38,908 bases of DNA from the NCBI GenBank assembly GCA_035762175.1, contig DASTPP010000041.1:1-38908 (forward strand). The letters are read 5' to 3'. Source of the stretch: DASTPP01 sp035762175. Lineage in GTDB: Bacteria > Myxococcota_A > Polyangia > Polyangiales > Polyangiaceae. This document shows, in pieces, positions 1 through 6,951 of the stretch. The notes below the pieces were generated by a model that was given only the letters and a program-made list of their open reading frames with translations, had not been told where the DNA came from and did no database searches. The translations under genes and the position numbers were made by a program. Each line of letters opens with the position of its first letter. The stretch's first letter is position 1.

Positions 1-1
1 C

Positions 2-766
2 AAGCACGGCGGCCCGCACGCGCTCGGGCCGCTGCCGCTGGCGAGCGACCCGTCGGTGACCGAGATCGGCACCGACGTCGGGCACGTGCTGGGCGAGGGC
101 ACGCTGCGCGCGCCCGACCTGTCGGTGGGCGAGATGGGCGCGGCCGAGGGGGGGTGGGCGACCAAGGCGCCGCCGCTGGCGGTCGAGTACGCGGCGCAGG
201 GCCACGACGAGGCCGACCTGCAGTTGAAGATCAAGCAGCTGCTCGGGGCGGGCACGCGCTTCGTCTGGGTGGTGCGGCTTCAGGGGCCGCGGCGGGTCGA
301 GGTGTACGCGCGGGGTCGCGCCGTGCAGACCAAGCTTCCGGGCGAGCGGCTCGAGGCGCCGGGCATCTTGACGAGCCGGCCGCGGGTCGAGGCGCTGTAC
401 GACCGGGAGGCGGCGCTCGAGCAGACGCTGCAGAACCTGCTCGCGCGCAAGGGCTACGCGGGGCTCGACGCGGTGTTGGCCGAGGGCGAGGCGCGGGGGC
501 GGGCCGAAGGGCTGCGCGAAGGCGAGGCGCGCGGCGAGGCGCGCGGCGAGGCGCGCGGCGAGGCGCGCGGCGAGGCGCGCGGCCGAGCCGAGGGGCTGCG
601 CGAGGGCGAGGCGCGGGGGCTGCGGGCGGCGGTGCTCGACCTGTGCGAGTTGCTCGGCATCGAGCTGACGGGCGAGCAACGCGCGCGGCTGGAGGCGATG
701 GGCCTGGGCGAGCTCGAAGCGTTGCGGCAAGAGCTCAAGCAGACGCGGCGCTGGCCTCGGTCTTGA
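2..766 (+). CDS. Uma2-family putative endonuclease, 3' part (5' end outside window)
   Basis: The frame is open from the left edge, so the true start lies outside; the GTG at 56 is internal. The visible part matches the C-terminal half of the Uma2/DUF820 family (PD-(D/E)XK nuclease fold): an acidic residue in APDLSVGEM, then a beta-strand ending AVEYAAQG followed by a Lys-containing helix (LQLKIKQLL), and a strand RFVWVVR. The catalytic core is followed by a tail of GEAR repeats and a final helical segment rich in Leu, Glu and Arg. The cellular role of Uma2 proteins is not established; they are abundant in multicellular bacteria. A second Uma2 gene with a different repetitive tail lies at the other end of the window. 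Confidence 0.8.
   Translation, partial: KHGGPHALGPLPLASDPSVTEIGTDVGHVLGEGTLRAPDLSVGEMGAAEGGWATKAPPLAVEYAAQGHDEADLQLKIKQLLGAGTRFVWVVRLQGPRRVEVYARGRAVQTKLPGERLEAPGILTSRPRVEALYDREAALEQTLQNLLARKGYAGLDAVLAEGEARGRAEGLREGEARGEARGEARGEARGEARGRAEGLREGEARGLRAAVLDLCELLGIELTGEQRARLEAMGLGELEALRQELKQTRRWPRS
521..580 (+). repeat. 12-bp in-frame tandem repeat, 5 copies
   Basis: Five exact copies of GGCGAGGCGCGC sit inside the Uma2 gene and encode five GEAR units. The length is a multiple of three, so copy-number change would alter only tail length. Confidence 0.9.
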
Positions 767-897
767 GCCACCTTCTCGAGGTGAGCCAGACGCCCCCCGA
801 GCGGCTGCGGGCCTTTGCCCCGAACGCTGGGGCCGCGAGCGGGGGCGTAGGGGGCTCGCGGTCGACGTCGCGAGGCGGCCCCTGACGCCGCAGAAAC

Positions 898-916
898 CCT
901 GCCGAGCCACGGCAGG
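898..916. other. Hairpin between Uma2 and DUF4177 genes
   Basis: CCTGCCG and CGGCAGG form a perfect 7-bp stem around the loop AGCCA. No T tract follows, so it is at most a weak or Rho-assisted terminator for the upstream gene. The remaining sequence from 767 to 958 shows no convincing gene. Confidence 0.4.
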
Positions 917-958
917 CCCTCGCCGGCATCGGCACCCGCCCGCAGGAGCTAGAACGTC

Positions 959-1141
959 ATGATTCGTTGGGAATATAAGTGCCTGAAGATCACCATGCCC
1001 GAGCTGATCGAAGGCTACGAAGAGAAGCTCAATGCCCTCGGCGCCGAAGGCTGGGAGGTCGTCGCGGTCGTCGCGGGCGAGCGGCACGGCTACTCGCACG
1101 ACGCGACGTTCGTGATGAAGCGGCCCCACCAGGGCCCCTGA
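959..1141 (+). CDS. DUF4177-type small protein
   Basis: A 60-residue protein starting MIRWEYKCLKI, with the core NALGAEGWEVVAVVAG, the typical 'LNxLGxEGWEvV' signature of the DUF4177 family, and ending in a beta-strand ATFVMKRP. The family has no assigned biochemical function; members are small alpha/beta proteins. The ATG at 959 is preceded by AGGAG with a 10-nt spacer, a good ribosome binding site. It stands alone between the Uma2 gene and the convergent receiver gene. Confidence 0.8.
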   Translation: MIRWEYKCLKITMPELIEGYEEKLNALGAEGWEVVAVVAGERHGYSHDATFVMKRPHQGP

Positions 1142-1184
1142 GGCAGGCGGCGGGGGCGCCTGGCGCGCGCCGGCGCGCTGCCGC

Positions 1185-1565
1185 TCAGCCCGGCGGGGGG
1201 CCTACGATCAGGCGCAGCGCCGTGAAGAACTCTTCGAAGCTCAGGGGTTTTTGAAAGAAGCCCGCCGCCTTGAGCGACTGGGCCTCGCCCAGCGAGCCCT
1301 CGAAGGCCGTCATAATAATCACGGGGATGTCGGCCAGCACCGGGTCGACGAGCATGTGGGAGCGCAGCTCGCGGCCGCACATGGCGGGCATCATCAGATC
1401 GAGCACGACGGCGAGCGGCCGCCGCGAGCGCATGTGCTCGAGCGCCTCGGCGCCGTTGCATGCCGTGCGCACCGCGTAGCCCTCGAGCTCGAGCAGCGCC
1501 CGGGTCGTCTCGCGGATGTCTTCGTCGTCGTCGACAACCAAGATGGCGTTCGCGGCCTGGGTCAT
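1185..1565 (-). CDS. Single-domain response regulator (CheY-like receiver)
   Basis: A 126-residue protein consisting only of a receiver domain. The acidic pocket is D12-D13-D14, the phosphoacceptor is D56 (VVLDLMMP), the switch Thr is T86 (IIMTAFE) and the conserved Lys is K106 (FFQKPL). There is no output domain, so it probably acts by protein contact or in a phosphorelay. It is the last gene of the minus-strand run USP, P-type ATPase, USP, receiver. The ATG at 1565 has no Shine-Dalgarno sequence; it overlaps the stop of a mini-ORF in a tandem repeat, which suggests translational coupling. No dedicated kinase is adjacent; two hybrid kinases lie near 25-28 kb. Confidence 0.93.
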   Translation of the reverse strand: MTQAANAILVVDDDEDIRETTRALLELEGYAVRTACNGAEALEHMRSRRPLAVVLDLMMPAMCGRELRSHMLVDPVLADIPVIIMTAFEGSLGEAQSLKAAGFFQKPLSFEEFFTALRLIVGPPPG

Positions 1566-1665
1566 GGGGGCACCATCACGGGGGGGCGTTCGCGGCCTGG
1601 GTCATGGGGGTACCATCACGGGGCGACGTTCGCGGCCTGGGTCATGGGGGTACCGTCACGGGGCG
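1546..1665 (-). repeat. 3 x 40-bp tandem repeat carrying the receiver gene's start codon
   Basis: The unit holds the ATG and first six codons (MTQAAN) of the receiver gene plus its upstream sequence, repeated exactly every 40 bp (ATGs at 1645, 1605 and 1565). In the minus-strand reading, a 9-codon ORF from ATG 1645 ends in TGA at 1618-1616 overlapping ATG 1616; the 4-codon ORF MVPP then stops at TGA 1604-1602 overlapping ATG 1605. The pattern repeats until the real gene start at 1565. Copies differ by only a few bases. Confidence 0.95.
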
Positions 1666-1672
1666 TGGGCGC

Positions 1673-2323
1673 TCAGGGGGCCTCGCGCTCGGCGGCGCCG
1701 ACGTGCCCGTGGGTGCGACCGTACTCGAGCGCGTGCTGGGCGCAACGCAGCGTCGCGCCGCCCGAGGCCGCCTCGGCCTGCAGGCAGCCGGGGCACACCT
1801 CGCCGGGCCGGTCTTCGGCCGCGTACTTCGGCGCCCGCGCGAGCAGCACCGAGCAGGGCGCCTTGCGCAGCAGCGCCTCGGCCACCGAGCCGACCAGGAA
1901 GCGGGTCAGCCGGCCGAGATCGCGCGTGCCGACGACGAGCAACGTCGCCCGCAGCTCGCCGGCCAGCCGCACGATCTCGGCGACGGGCGCGCCGACGAGC
2001 AGGTGCCCGGTCACCGGGCGGCCCAGCGCCTCGGCGGCCGAGCGGACGAAGCGGTCGAGGTAGTCGTCGCCCTGGCGGTAGATGTCTTCGAGGCCGGGGT
2101 ACGAGCACTCCGACGCGGCCCCGGCGACCGCCGCCTGCGCGACCGGCAGCACGTCGACGACGTGCACGAGGTGCAGCTCGGCGCCGGGCCAGAGCCGCGT
2201 CGCCTGCAGCGCCATCGCCGTCACGATCTGGTCGGCCTCGTCGTTGCCGATGGCGGCGAGCAGGACGGGCCGGGGCTCGCGCCCCCACGAGGGGCCCGGA
2301 GAGGTCGGGTCGTGCTGGTCCAT
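1673..2323 (-). CDS. Universal stress protein (UspA family) with C-terminal Cys tail
   Basis: A 216-residue protein with one Usp domain: strand RPVLLAAIG near residue 20, and the nucleotide-binding loop VVGTRD-x9-GS near residue 155. The canonical G-x2-G-x9-G(S/T) motif has Asp in place of the second Gly, as in the other two USPs here. A tail with C-x2-C-x13-C-x2-H spacing follows, resembling a small metal-binding knuckle. The ATG at 2323 is the only plausible start. It lies in a minus-strand run behind the cation ATPase and ahead of the lone receiver gene. USPs are cytoplasmic stress-survival proteins; the role of this tail is unknown. Confidence 0.93.
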   Translation of the reverse strand: MDQHDPTSPGPSWGREPRPVLLAAIGNDEADQIVTAMALQATRLWPGAELHLVHVVDVLPVAQAAVAGAASECSYPGLEDIYRQGDDYLDRFVRSAAEALGRPVTGHLLVGAPVAEIVRLAGELRATLLVVGTRDLGRLTRFLVGSVAEALLRKAPCSVLLARAPKYAAEDRPGEVCPGCLQAEAASGGATLRCAQHALEYGRTHGHVGAAEREAP

Positions 2324-2336
2324 GGCCGGCGAGCCT

Positions 2337-2352
2337 TGCCAGGGCCGTGCCG
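2337..2352 (-). promoter_or_regulatory. Candidate sigma-54 (-24/-12) promoter of the USP gene
   Basis: Reads CGGCACGGCCCTGGCA on the minus strand: GG and GC elements 10 nt apart, close to the TGGCACG-N4-TTGCA consensus. The predicted transcription start (about 2326) is only 3 nt before the ATG at 2323, implying an almost leaderless mRNA or a different role for the box. Confidence 0.5.
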
Positions 2353-2481
2353 CGCCGAAGCTTCGGTCGTCTGACGGGCTCTCGCCGCCGCGGGTGCAAA
2401 GCGTTCGCGGGGGCGCAACGTTTGCGTGCCCACCCCTACGCGGCCCCGGGCGCCAAGGGAAGGGCCGGAGGCCAGGGCGCG

Positions 2482-5187
2482 TCAGGCGCGCGCGGCGAGC
2501 AGCCGCCGCTCGAGCAGCTTGGCGAGCTCGACGACGGGCACGATCGAGGCGGCGAAGAGGGCAACGATGCCCCAGAGCTCGGCCGGCATGGCGCGCAGGT
2601 GCAAGAGCGAGCGCGTCCAGGGGACCAGCAGGAGGCCGAGGTGGATGGCGGCGGAGGCGAGGCAGGCGAGCACGAGCGGGCGCGGCAGGCGCGGGCGGAC
2701 GGAGAAGAGCGAGGCGCGGGGCGAGCGGCAGTTCCAGGCGTGGGCGAGGGGGCAGAGGCCGAGGAAGGCGAAGACGGCGCTGCGGCCGAGCTCGGCCTCG
2801 GCGGCGCCCGCGGCCCCGACGCGGAGGTAGAGGGCGATCGCGAGGGCGCCCATCAGGCCGCCGGCGGCGAAGAGGCCGCCGAGGTCGCGCCGGTCGAGGA
2901 AGCTCGCCCGCGCGCCCGGGGGCCGCGCAGCCATCTGCGAGCCCTCGGGCGGCTCGACCGCGAGCGCGAGGGCGGGCAGGCCGTTGGTGACGAAGTTGAT
3001 GCTGAGGATCATGAGCGGGCTGAGCGGCAGCCAGCCGCGGCCGAGCAGCGCGACGGCGAAGACGGTGGCGGCGAGGCCGACGTTCGAGGAGAGCAGGTAA
3101 AAGACGCTCTTCTTGATGTTGTAGAAGATGGCCCGGCCCTGGCGCACGCCCTCGACGAGGGTGGCGAAGTTGTCGTCGCTGATGACGGCGTCGGCGGCCC
3201 GGCGGGCGACGTCGGTGCCCTGCCGGCCCATCGCGACGCCGACGCCGGCGGCGCGCAGGGCGGGCGCGTCGTTGACGCCGTCGCCCGTCATGGCCACGGC
3301 CTCGCCGCCGGCCTGCAGGGCGCGCACGATGCGCAGCTTCTGCTCGGGCGTCGTGCGGGCGAACACGCTCGCCGCGCGGGCCCGCCGCCCGAGCTCGTCG
3401 TCGTCCATGGGGGCGAGGGCGGCGCCGGCGAGCACCTCGTCGCCCTCGCGGAAGATGCCGAGCTCGGCGGCCACGGCGCGCGCGGTGACGGGGTGGTCGC
3501 CCGTGATCATGACGACGCGCACGCCGGCGCCGCGGCAGGCGTCGACGGCGTCGCGCACGCCGGGCCGCGGCGGGTCCATCATGCCGACCAGGCCGAGCAG
3601 CGTCAGCCCCCCGAGCTCGCCGGCCCCCTCGGGCGCGGGCCCCCGCGCGACGGCGAGCACCCGCAGCGCCCGCCCGCCCATGCGCTCGACCTCGGCGCGC
3701 CAGAGCGCCCACGCCTCGTCGTCGATCGGGCGCGGCCCGCGGCCCGCGTCGTAGTGCGTGGCGAGCGGCAGCAGGGCCTCGACGCTGCCCTTGACGTGCG
3801 CGACGCGCTCGCCCGCGGGGCCCCGCGCGACGACGACCATGCGCTGGCGCGCGGCGTCGAAGGGCTCTTCGGCCTCGATCCGCCAGGCCCGGCGCGCGGG
3901 CTCGGCGCCGGCGCCGCCCTTGGCCGCGAGCACCAGCAGGGCGATCTCGGTCGGGTCGCCCGAGGCGCCGCCCTCGGCGAGCGAGGCGTGGTTGCAGACC
4001 GCGGCGGTCTCGAGGAGGGCGGCGAGCGCGCCGGCGGGCGCCGGGGCGTCGGTCGCGGCGTCGCGGACGGCGCCCGCGGTCGCGTAGCCCTCGCCGGTGA
4101 CGGCGTAGCGCCGCCCGCCGGCGAAGAGCTCGCGGACGGTCATCTCGTTCTTGGTCAGCGTGCCGGTCTTGTCGCTGCAGATGGTGCCGACGGCGCCGAG
4201 CGTCTCGATCGCGCCGAGGTTGCGGGCGATGACGCCGACGCGCGCCATGCGCTGCGCGCCCACCGCGAGCGTGATGGTGGCGATGGCCGGCAGCCCCTCG
4301 GGGATGACCGCCACGGCGAAGCTGACGGCCTCGAGCGCGAGCTCGCCGAAGCCGCGCCCGCCGGCGAGGGCGCCGGCGGCGAAGAGCGCGACGCTCGCGG
4401 CCACGCAGGCCCAGAGCAGGGCCTTGCCGAAGGCGCGCACGCGCCGCTCGAAGGGGGTGGGCTCGGGGGGCGCGTTGAGCGCCTCGCTGATGCGCCCGAG
4501 CTCGGTCGACGCCCCGGTCGCTACGACGGCGGCGAGCCCGGCGCCGCGCACCACGTTGGTGCCGAGGTAGAGCGCCGCGGCCTGCTCGGCCGGCGGGGCC
4601 CCCGGACGGAAGGGCGCGCCGGCATCTTTGTCGACCGGCAGGCTCTCGCCCGTCAGCGCCGACTCGTCGGTCGCGAGGTCGGACGCGTGCAGGAGCCGGG
4701 CGTCGGCGGCGACGAGATCGCCCGCCTCGAGCTCGAGCAGGTCGCCGGGCACGATCGCTTCGACGGCGACCTCGCGCGTCGCGCCCCCGCGCCGCACGCG
4801 CACGCGCCGCACGAGCATGCGCGAGAGCGAGCGAATGGCCGCTTCGGCCTTGCGCTCCTGGGCGAGCCCGAGCAGGGCGTTGAGCACCACGATGGCGAAG
4901 ATGGCCAGCGCGTCGGCGTGGCCCGAGGCCCCGCCGCCCTGGGGCGCCTCGCCGAAGACGTTGACGGCCACGGTCGCCAGGGCGGCGCCGAGCAACAAGA
5001 GCACCATGGGGCTCGTGAACTGGGCCAGCAGGCGGCGCGCGAGCGAGGTGGGAGGCGGCTCGGGCAGGCGGTTCGACCCGTGGCGGGCGCGCCTCGCCTC
5101 GACCTCGGCGTCGCTCAGGCCGGCGTCCTCGTCGACGCCGAGCCGGGACAGGGTCTCGGCGGCGGTCTCTTCGGTCGGGCTCGTCAT
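2482..5187 (-). CDS. P-type cation-transporting ATPase (P2A-like)
   Basis: A 901-residue integral membrane pump. Domains in order: N-terminal cation ATPase domain (LSRLGVDEDAGLSDAEV), TM1-2, actuator domain with TDESALTGES, TM3-4 with PEGLP, phosphorylation motif SDKTGTLT, nucleotide-binding domain, hinge TGDGVNDAP, then a C-terminal TM5-10 block. The layout is that of Ca2+-type (P2A) ATPases, but the transport site is altered: TM5 reads SSNVGLA where SERCA has SSNVGEV, and TM6 reads INFVTNG where SERCA has VNLVTDG, so the equivalents of E771 and D800 are lost. Substrate is therefore uncertain. The ATG at 5187 fits the family start. It sits between two USP genes on the same strand, suggesting stress-linked ion homeostasis. 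Confidence 0.93.
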   Translation of the reverse strand: MTSPTEETAAETLSRLGVDEDAGLSDAEVEARRARHGSNRLPEPPPTSLARRLLAQFTSPMVLLLLGAALATVAVNVFGEAPQGGGASGHADALAIFAIVVLNALLGLAQERKAEAAIRSLSRMLVRRVRVRRGGATREVAVEAIVPGDLLELEAGDLVAADARLLHASDLATDESALTGESLPVDKDAGAPFRPGAPPAEQAAALYLGTNVVRGAGLAAVVATGASTELGRISEALNAPPEPTPFERRVRAFGKALLWACVAASVALFAAGALAGGRGFGELALEAVSFAVAVIPEGLPAIATITLAVGAQRMARVGVIARNLGAIETLGAVGTICSDKTGTLTKNEMTVRELFAGGRRYAVTGEGYATAGAVRDAATDAPAPAGALAALLETAAVCNHASLAEGGASGDPTEIALLVLAAKGGAGAEPARRAWRIEAEEPFDAARQRMVVVARGPAGERVAHVKGSVEALLPLATHYDAGRGPRPIDDEAWALWRAEVERMGGRALRVLAVARGPAPEGAGELGGLTLLGLVGMMDPPRPGVRDAVDACRGAGVRVVMITGDHPVTARAVAAELGIFREGDEVLAGAALAPMDDDELGRRARAASVFARTTPEQKLRIVRALQAGGEAVAMTGDGVNDAPALRAAGVGVAMGRQGTDVARRAADAVISDDNFATLVEGVRQGRAIFYNIKKSVFYLLSSNVGLAATVFAVALLGRGWLPLSPLMILSINFVTNGLPALALAVEPPEGSQMAARPPGARASFLDRRDLGGLFAAGGLMGALAIALYLRVGAAGAAEAELGRSAVFAFLGLCPLAHAWNCRSPRASLFSVRPRLPRPLVLACLASAAIHLGLLLVPWTRSLLHLRAMPAELWGIVALFAASIVPVVELAKLLERRLLAARA

Positions 5188-5225
5188 GTCGGGATTCTGG
5201 GCAGAAGATGGATCGAGCCACGTGC

Positions 5226-5242
5226 CTCGGCCCTCGGCCGAG
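5226..5242. other. Hairpin upstream of the P-type ATPase gene
   Basis: CTCGGCC and GGCCGAG pair perfectly around a CTC loop, about 40 nt upstream of the ATPase start. It could attenuate read-through from the upstream USP gene. No T tract is present. Confidence 0.4.
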
Positions 5243-5268
5243 GGCGCCCCGAGGCCGCGCGGTCGGGC

Positions 5269-5310
5269 GGCCGAGGCGGGCGGGGGCGCGGCCGAGGCGG
5301 GCGGGGGCGC
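5269..5310. repeat. 2 x 21-bp tandem repeat
   Basis: Two exact copies of a 21-bp unit beginning GGCCGAGGCGGG lie in the 182-bp gap between the second USP gene and the ATPase gene. A degenerate third copy follows up to about 5350. Confidence 0.75.
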
Positions 5311-5369
5311 GGCAGGGGGCGCAGGGGGCGGGGCCGAGGCGGGGCTCGCGCCTTGCGCGCTCGCGGCCC

Positions 5370-5957
5370 TCACGAGCCGAGCCCCGGGTCGCGCAGACCG
5401 GCGGGGGCGCGGCAGGGCAGGGCCGTGTCGAAGGACGCGCCCCGCAGGTGCGGGCAGCCCGCGCAGGTCGAGCCGCTGCACTGCTCGGGCGAGCTCGGCC
5501 TCGGCGGCCGGACGAGCAGGGCGGGGCAGGGCAGCTTGCGCAAGAGCGCGTCGGCGACGGAGCCGAACGCGAGGTCGGTCGTGGGCCCGGCGTCGTGCGT
5601 GCCCATGACCAAAAGGTGCGCCCCGGCCTCTTCGGCGAAGCGCGCGATCGTCGTCACGGTCTGGCCGAAGAGCAGGTGGCCTTGCACCTCGATGCAAGGC
5701 GCCTCGCGCGAGAGGCGGACGTAGCGCGCCAGGCGGCCGCGCTCGTGGCCGTAGAGCCGCTCGGGGCCCGGGGCGCCGCCGGACGCGGGCTCGAGCACGC
5801 GCAGGAGGTGCAGGCGGCTGCCGGGCCAGGTGCGCGCGATGCGCAGCGCCGTGATGGTGACGAGGCGGCCGACGTCGGCCTCGCCGATGGCCGCGACGAG
5901 CGTCGACGCTTGGGGCAGGCAGGGGGCCCCCGATCGTACCTGAGTGAAAGCGCTCAC
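5370..5957 (-). CDS. Universal stress protein with C-terminal Cys tail
   Basis: A 195-residue protein if it starts at the GTG at 5957. Its Usp domain begins at STLVAAIGEAD and contains VMGTHD-x9-GS, again with Asp for the second Gly. The tail has C-x2-C-x13-C at the spacing seen in the other two USPs, but the final His position is Pro. The open frame extends upstream to about 6176 but is low-complexity Pro/Arg/Gly there, so the GTG is preferred; no strong ribosome binding site is visible. It is the first gene of the minus-strand run and diverges from the plus-strand USP gene. Confidence 0.85.
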   Translation of the reverse strand: MSAFTQVRSGAPCLPQASTLVAAIGEADVGRLVTITALRIARTWPGSRLHLLRVLEPASGGAPGPERLYGHERGRLARYVRLSREAPCIEVQGHLLFGQTVTTIARFAEEAGAHLLVMGTHDAGPTTDLAFGSVADALLRKLPCPALLVRPPRPSSPEQCSGSTCAGCPHLRGASFDTALPCRAPAGLRDPGLGS

Positions 5958-5971
5958 GATGCGCCCATCGT

Positions 5972-5987
5972 TGCCAGAGGCGTGCCG
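5972..5987 (-). promoter_or_regulatory. Candidate sigma-54 promoter of the left divergent USP gene
   Basis: Reads CGGCACGCCTCTGGCA on the minus strand, almost the same as the box before the USP gene at 1673-2323. The predicted start (about 5961) is 4 nt before the GTG at 5957. Confidence 0.5.
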
Positions 5988-6227
5988 CGAACGCCCCGGC
6001 GGAGGGCGGCCCCGAGGGGGGGCGCTTCGGGCGGGGCGTCGGGCGGGGCAGAAAGCCCGCAACAGGGGGCCAGTAGGGCCCGCGCCCCGCGCCCCGATTT
6101 GCGCCGGCCCGGGCCCCGCGTGCATAATTTGCGCGGGTGCGCAGGCCCTGCGCCGGGCCCCCGGCCCGGGCGACATGCTTCGTGGTGAAAGGCCTCAACC
6201 AAGCGCCGAAACGTGGCCCTCGGGCCC

Positions 6228-6243
6228 CGGCACGACTCGTGCG
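6228..6243 (+). promoter_or_regulatory. Candidate sigma-54 promoter of the USP-ackA-CBS genes
   Basis: Reads CGGCACGACTCGTGCG with correct GG-N10-GC spacing. The predicted start near 6254 leaves a leader of about 59 nt before the ATG at 6313. The box overlaps a 13-bp near-perfect palindrome, so it could also be an operator. Confidence 0.5.
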
Positions 6244-6312
6244 AAGGCTGGCGTCGTGCCGGCCCGGCGCGAGCGCGCCCGACGGCCCCTCCCGAACGAG
6301 TGAGCGACCATC

Positions 6313-6942
6313 ATGACCGAGACCTCGACGCCCTCGCGCAAGAGCACCGACGCCCCCTTCGTCGTCATTGCCGCGCTCGACCATTCCGAGCGCGACCAGG
6401 CCGTCCTGGCGGCGGCCCTGGGCCTCGCCCGCGGCGCGCCCGGGGCGGCGCTGCACCTGGCCCATATCGTCGACCCCGGGCCGCCCGGGCCGCTGCCCAT
6501 CGGCACGACGCCGCGCATTCCGGCGACGCTCTCGGTGGTCGAGAACGCCGAGCGCTTCCTGGGGGCCCGGGCCACCGAGGCGGCGGGCGAGCTCGGCCGG
6601 CCCGTCCATGCGCACTTGCTCGAGGGGGCTGCGTGGCGCGAGCTGGTTCAGCTCGGGGTCGATCTCGGGGCGCACATGCTCGTGGTCGGCACGCACGACT
6701 ACCACGGCCTGCGCCGCTTCGTGCTCGGGTCGGTCGCGCAAGAGGTCGTGCGGGCCGCGCCCTTCCCCGTGCTCGTCGCGCGCGCGGCGCCGGCGAAGCT
6801 GGGCGACGACTTCCGGGCGGCCTGCGGCCGGTGCCGCTCGCTGCAGGACACCACGGCCGGGGCGAAGCTCTTCTGCGCCGAGCACGAGCCCGAGCACCCG
6901 AAGAGTCGGGTCTACGGCCCGCCGCCGGGCGCGGGGCGCTGA
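6313..6942 (+). CDS. Universal stress protein with C-terminal Cys tail
   Basis: A 209-residue Usp-domain protein. The first strand is PFVVIAALDHSE (about residues 15-26) and the nucleotide-binding loop is VVGTHD-x9-GS with Asp for the second Gly. The tail CGRC...LFCAEH has C-x2-C-x13-C-x2-H spacing identical to the USP at 1673-2323. It starts a plus-strand run with acetate kinase (9-nt gap) and a CBS protein, which suggests co-expression with ATP-yielding acetate metabolism under stress or low oxygen. The ATG at 6313 is preceded by only a weak ribosome binding site. Confidence 0.94.
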   Translation: MTETSTPSRKSTDAPFVVIAALDHSERDQAVLAAALGLARGAPGAALHLAHIVDPGPPGPLPIGTTPRIPATLSVVENAERFLGARATEAAGELGRPVHAHLLEGAAWRELVQLGVDLGAHMLVVGTHDYHGLRRFVLGSVAQEVVRAAPFPVLVARAAPAKLGDDFRAACGRCRSLQDTTAGAKLFCAEHEPEHPKSRVYGPPPGAGR

Positions 6943-6951
6943 GCGGGCGCC

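Larger units (their letters stand above)
5958..6312. other. Divergent USP intergenic control region
   Basis: 355 bp without a credible gene. It holds a minus-strand GGCACG box next to the left USP gene, a plus-strand GGCACG box at 6228-6243 and a second minus-strand candidate (CGGCACGACGCCAGC) near 6247-6261. The plus-strand box overlaps an inverted repeat, GCACGA-C-TCGTGC. The motif ATTTGCGC occurs near 6097 and ATAATTTGCGC near 6124. Together these suggest dense divergent regulation. Confidence 0.55.

Noticed and set aside
5195..5215. Sigma-54 promoter before the P-type ATPase gene (GGCACGTGGCTCGA)
   Set aside because: The essential -12 GC is GA.
1516..5724. Very long plus-strand open frame opposite the P-type ATPase and USP genes
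   Set aside because: Arg/Gly/Ala-rich translation without domains; it is the antisense shadow of real genes in GC-rich DNA.
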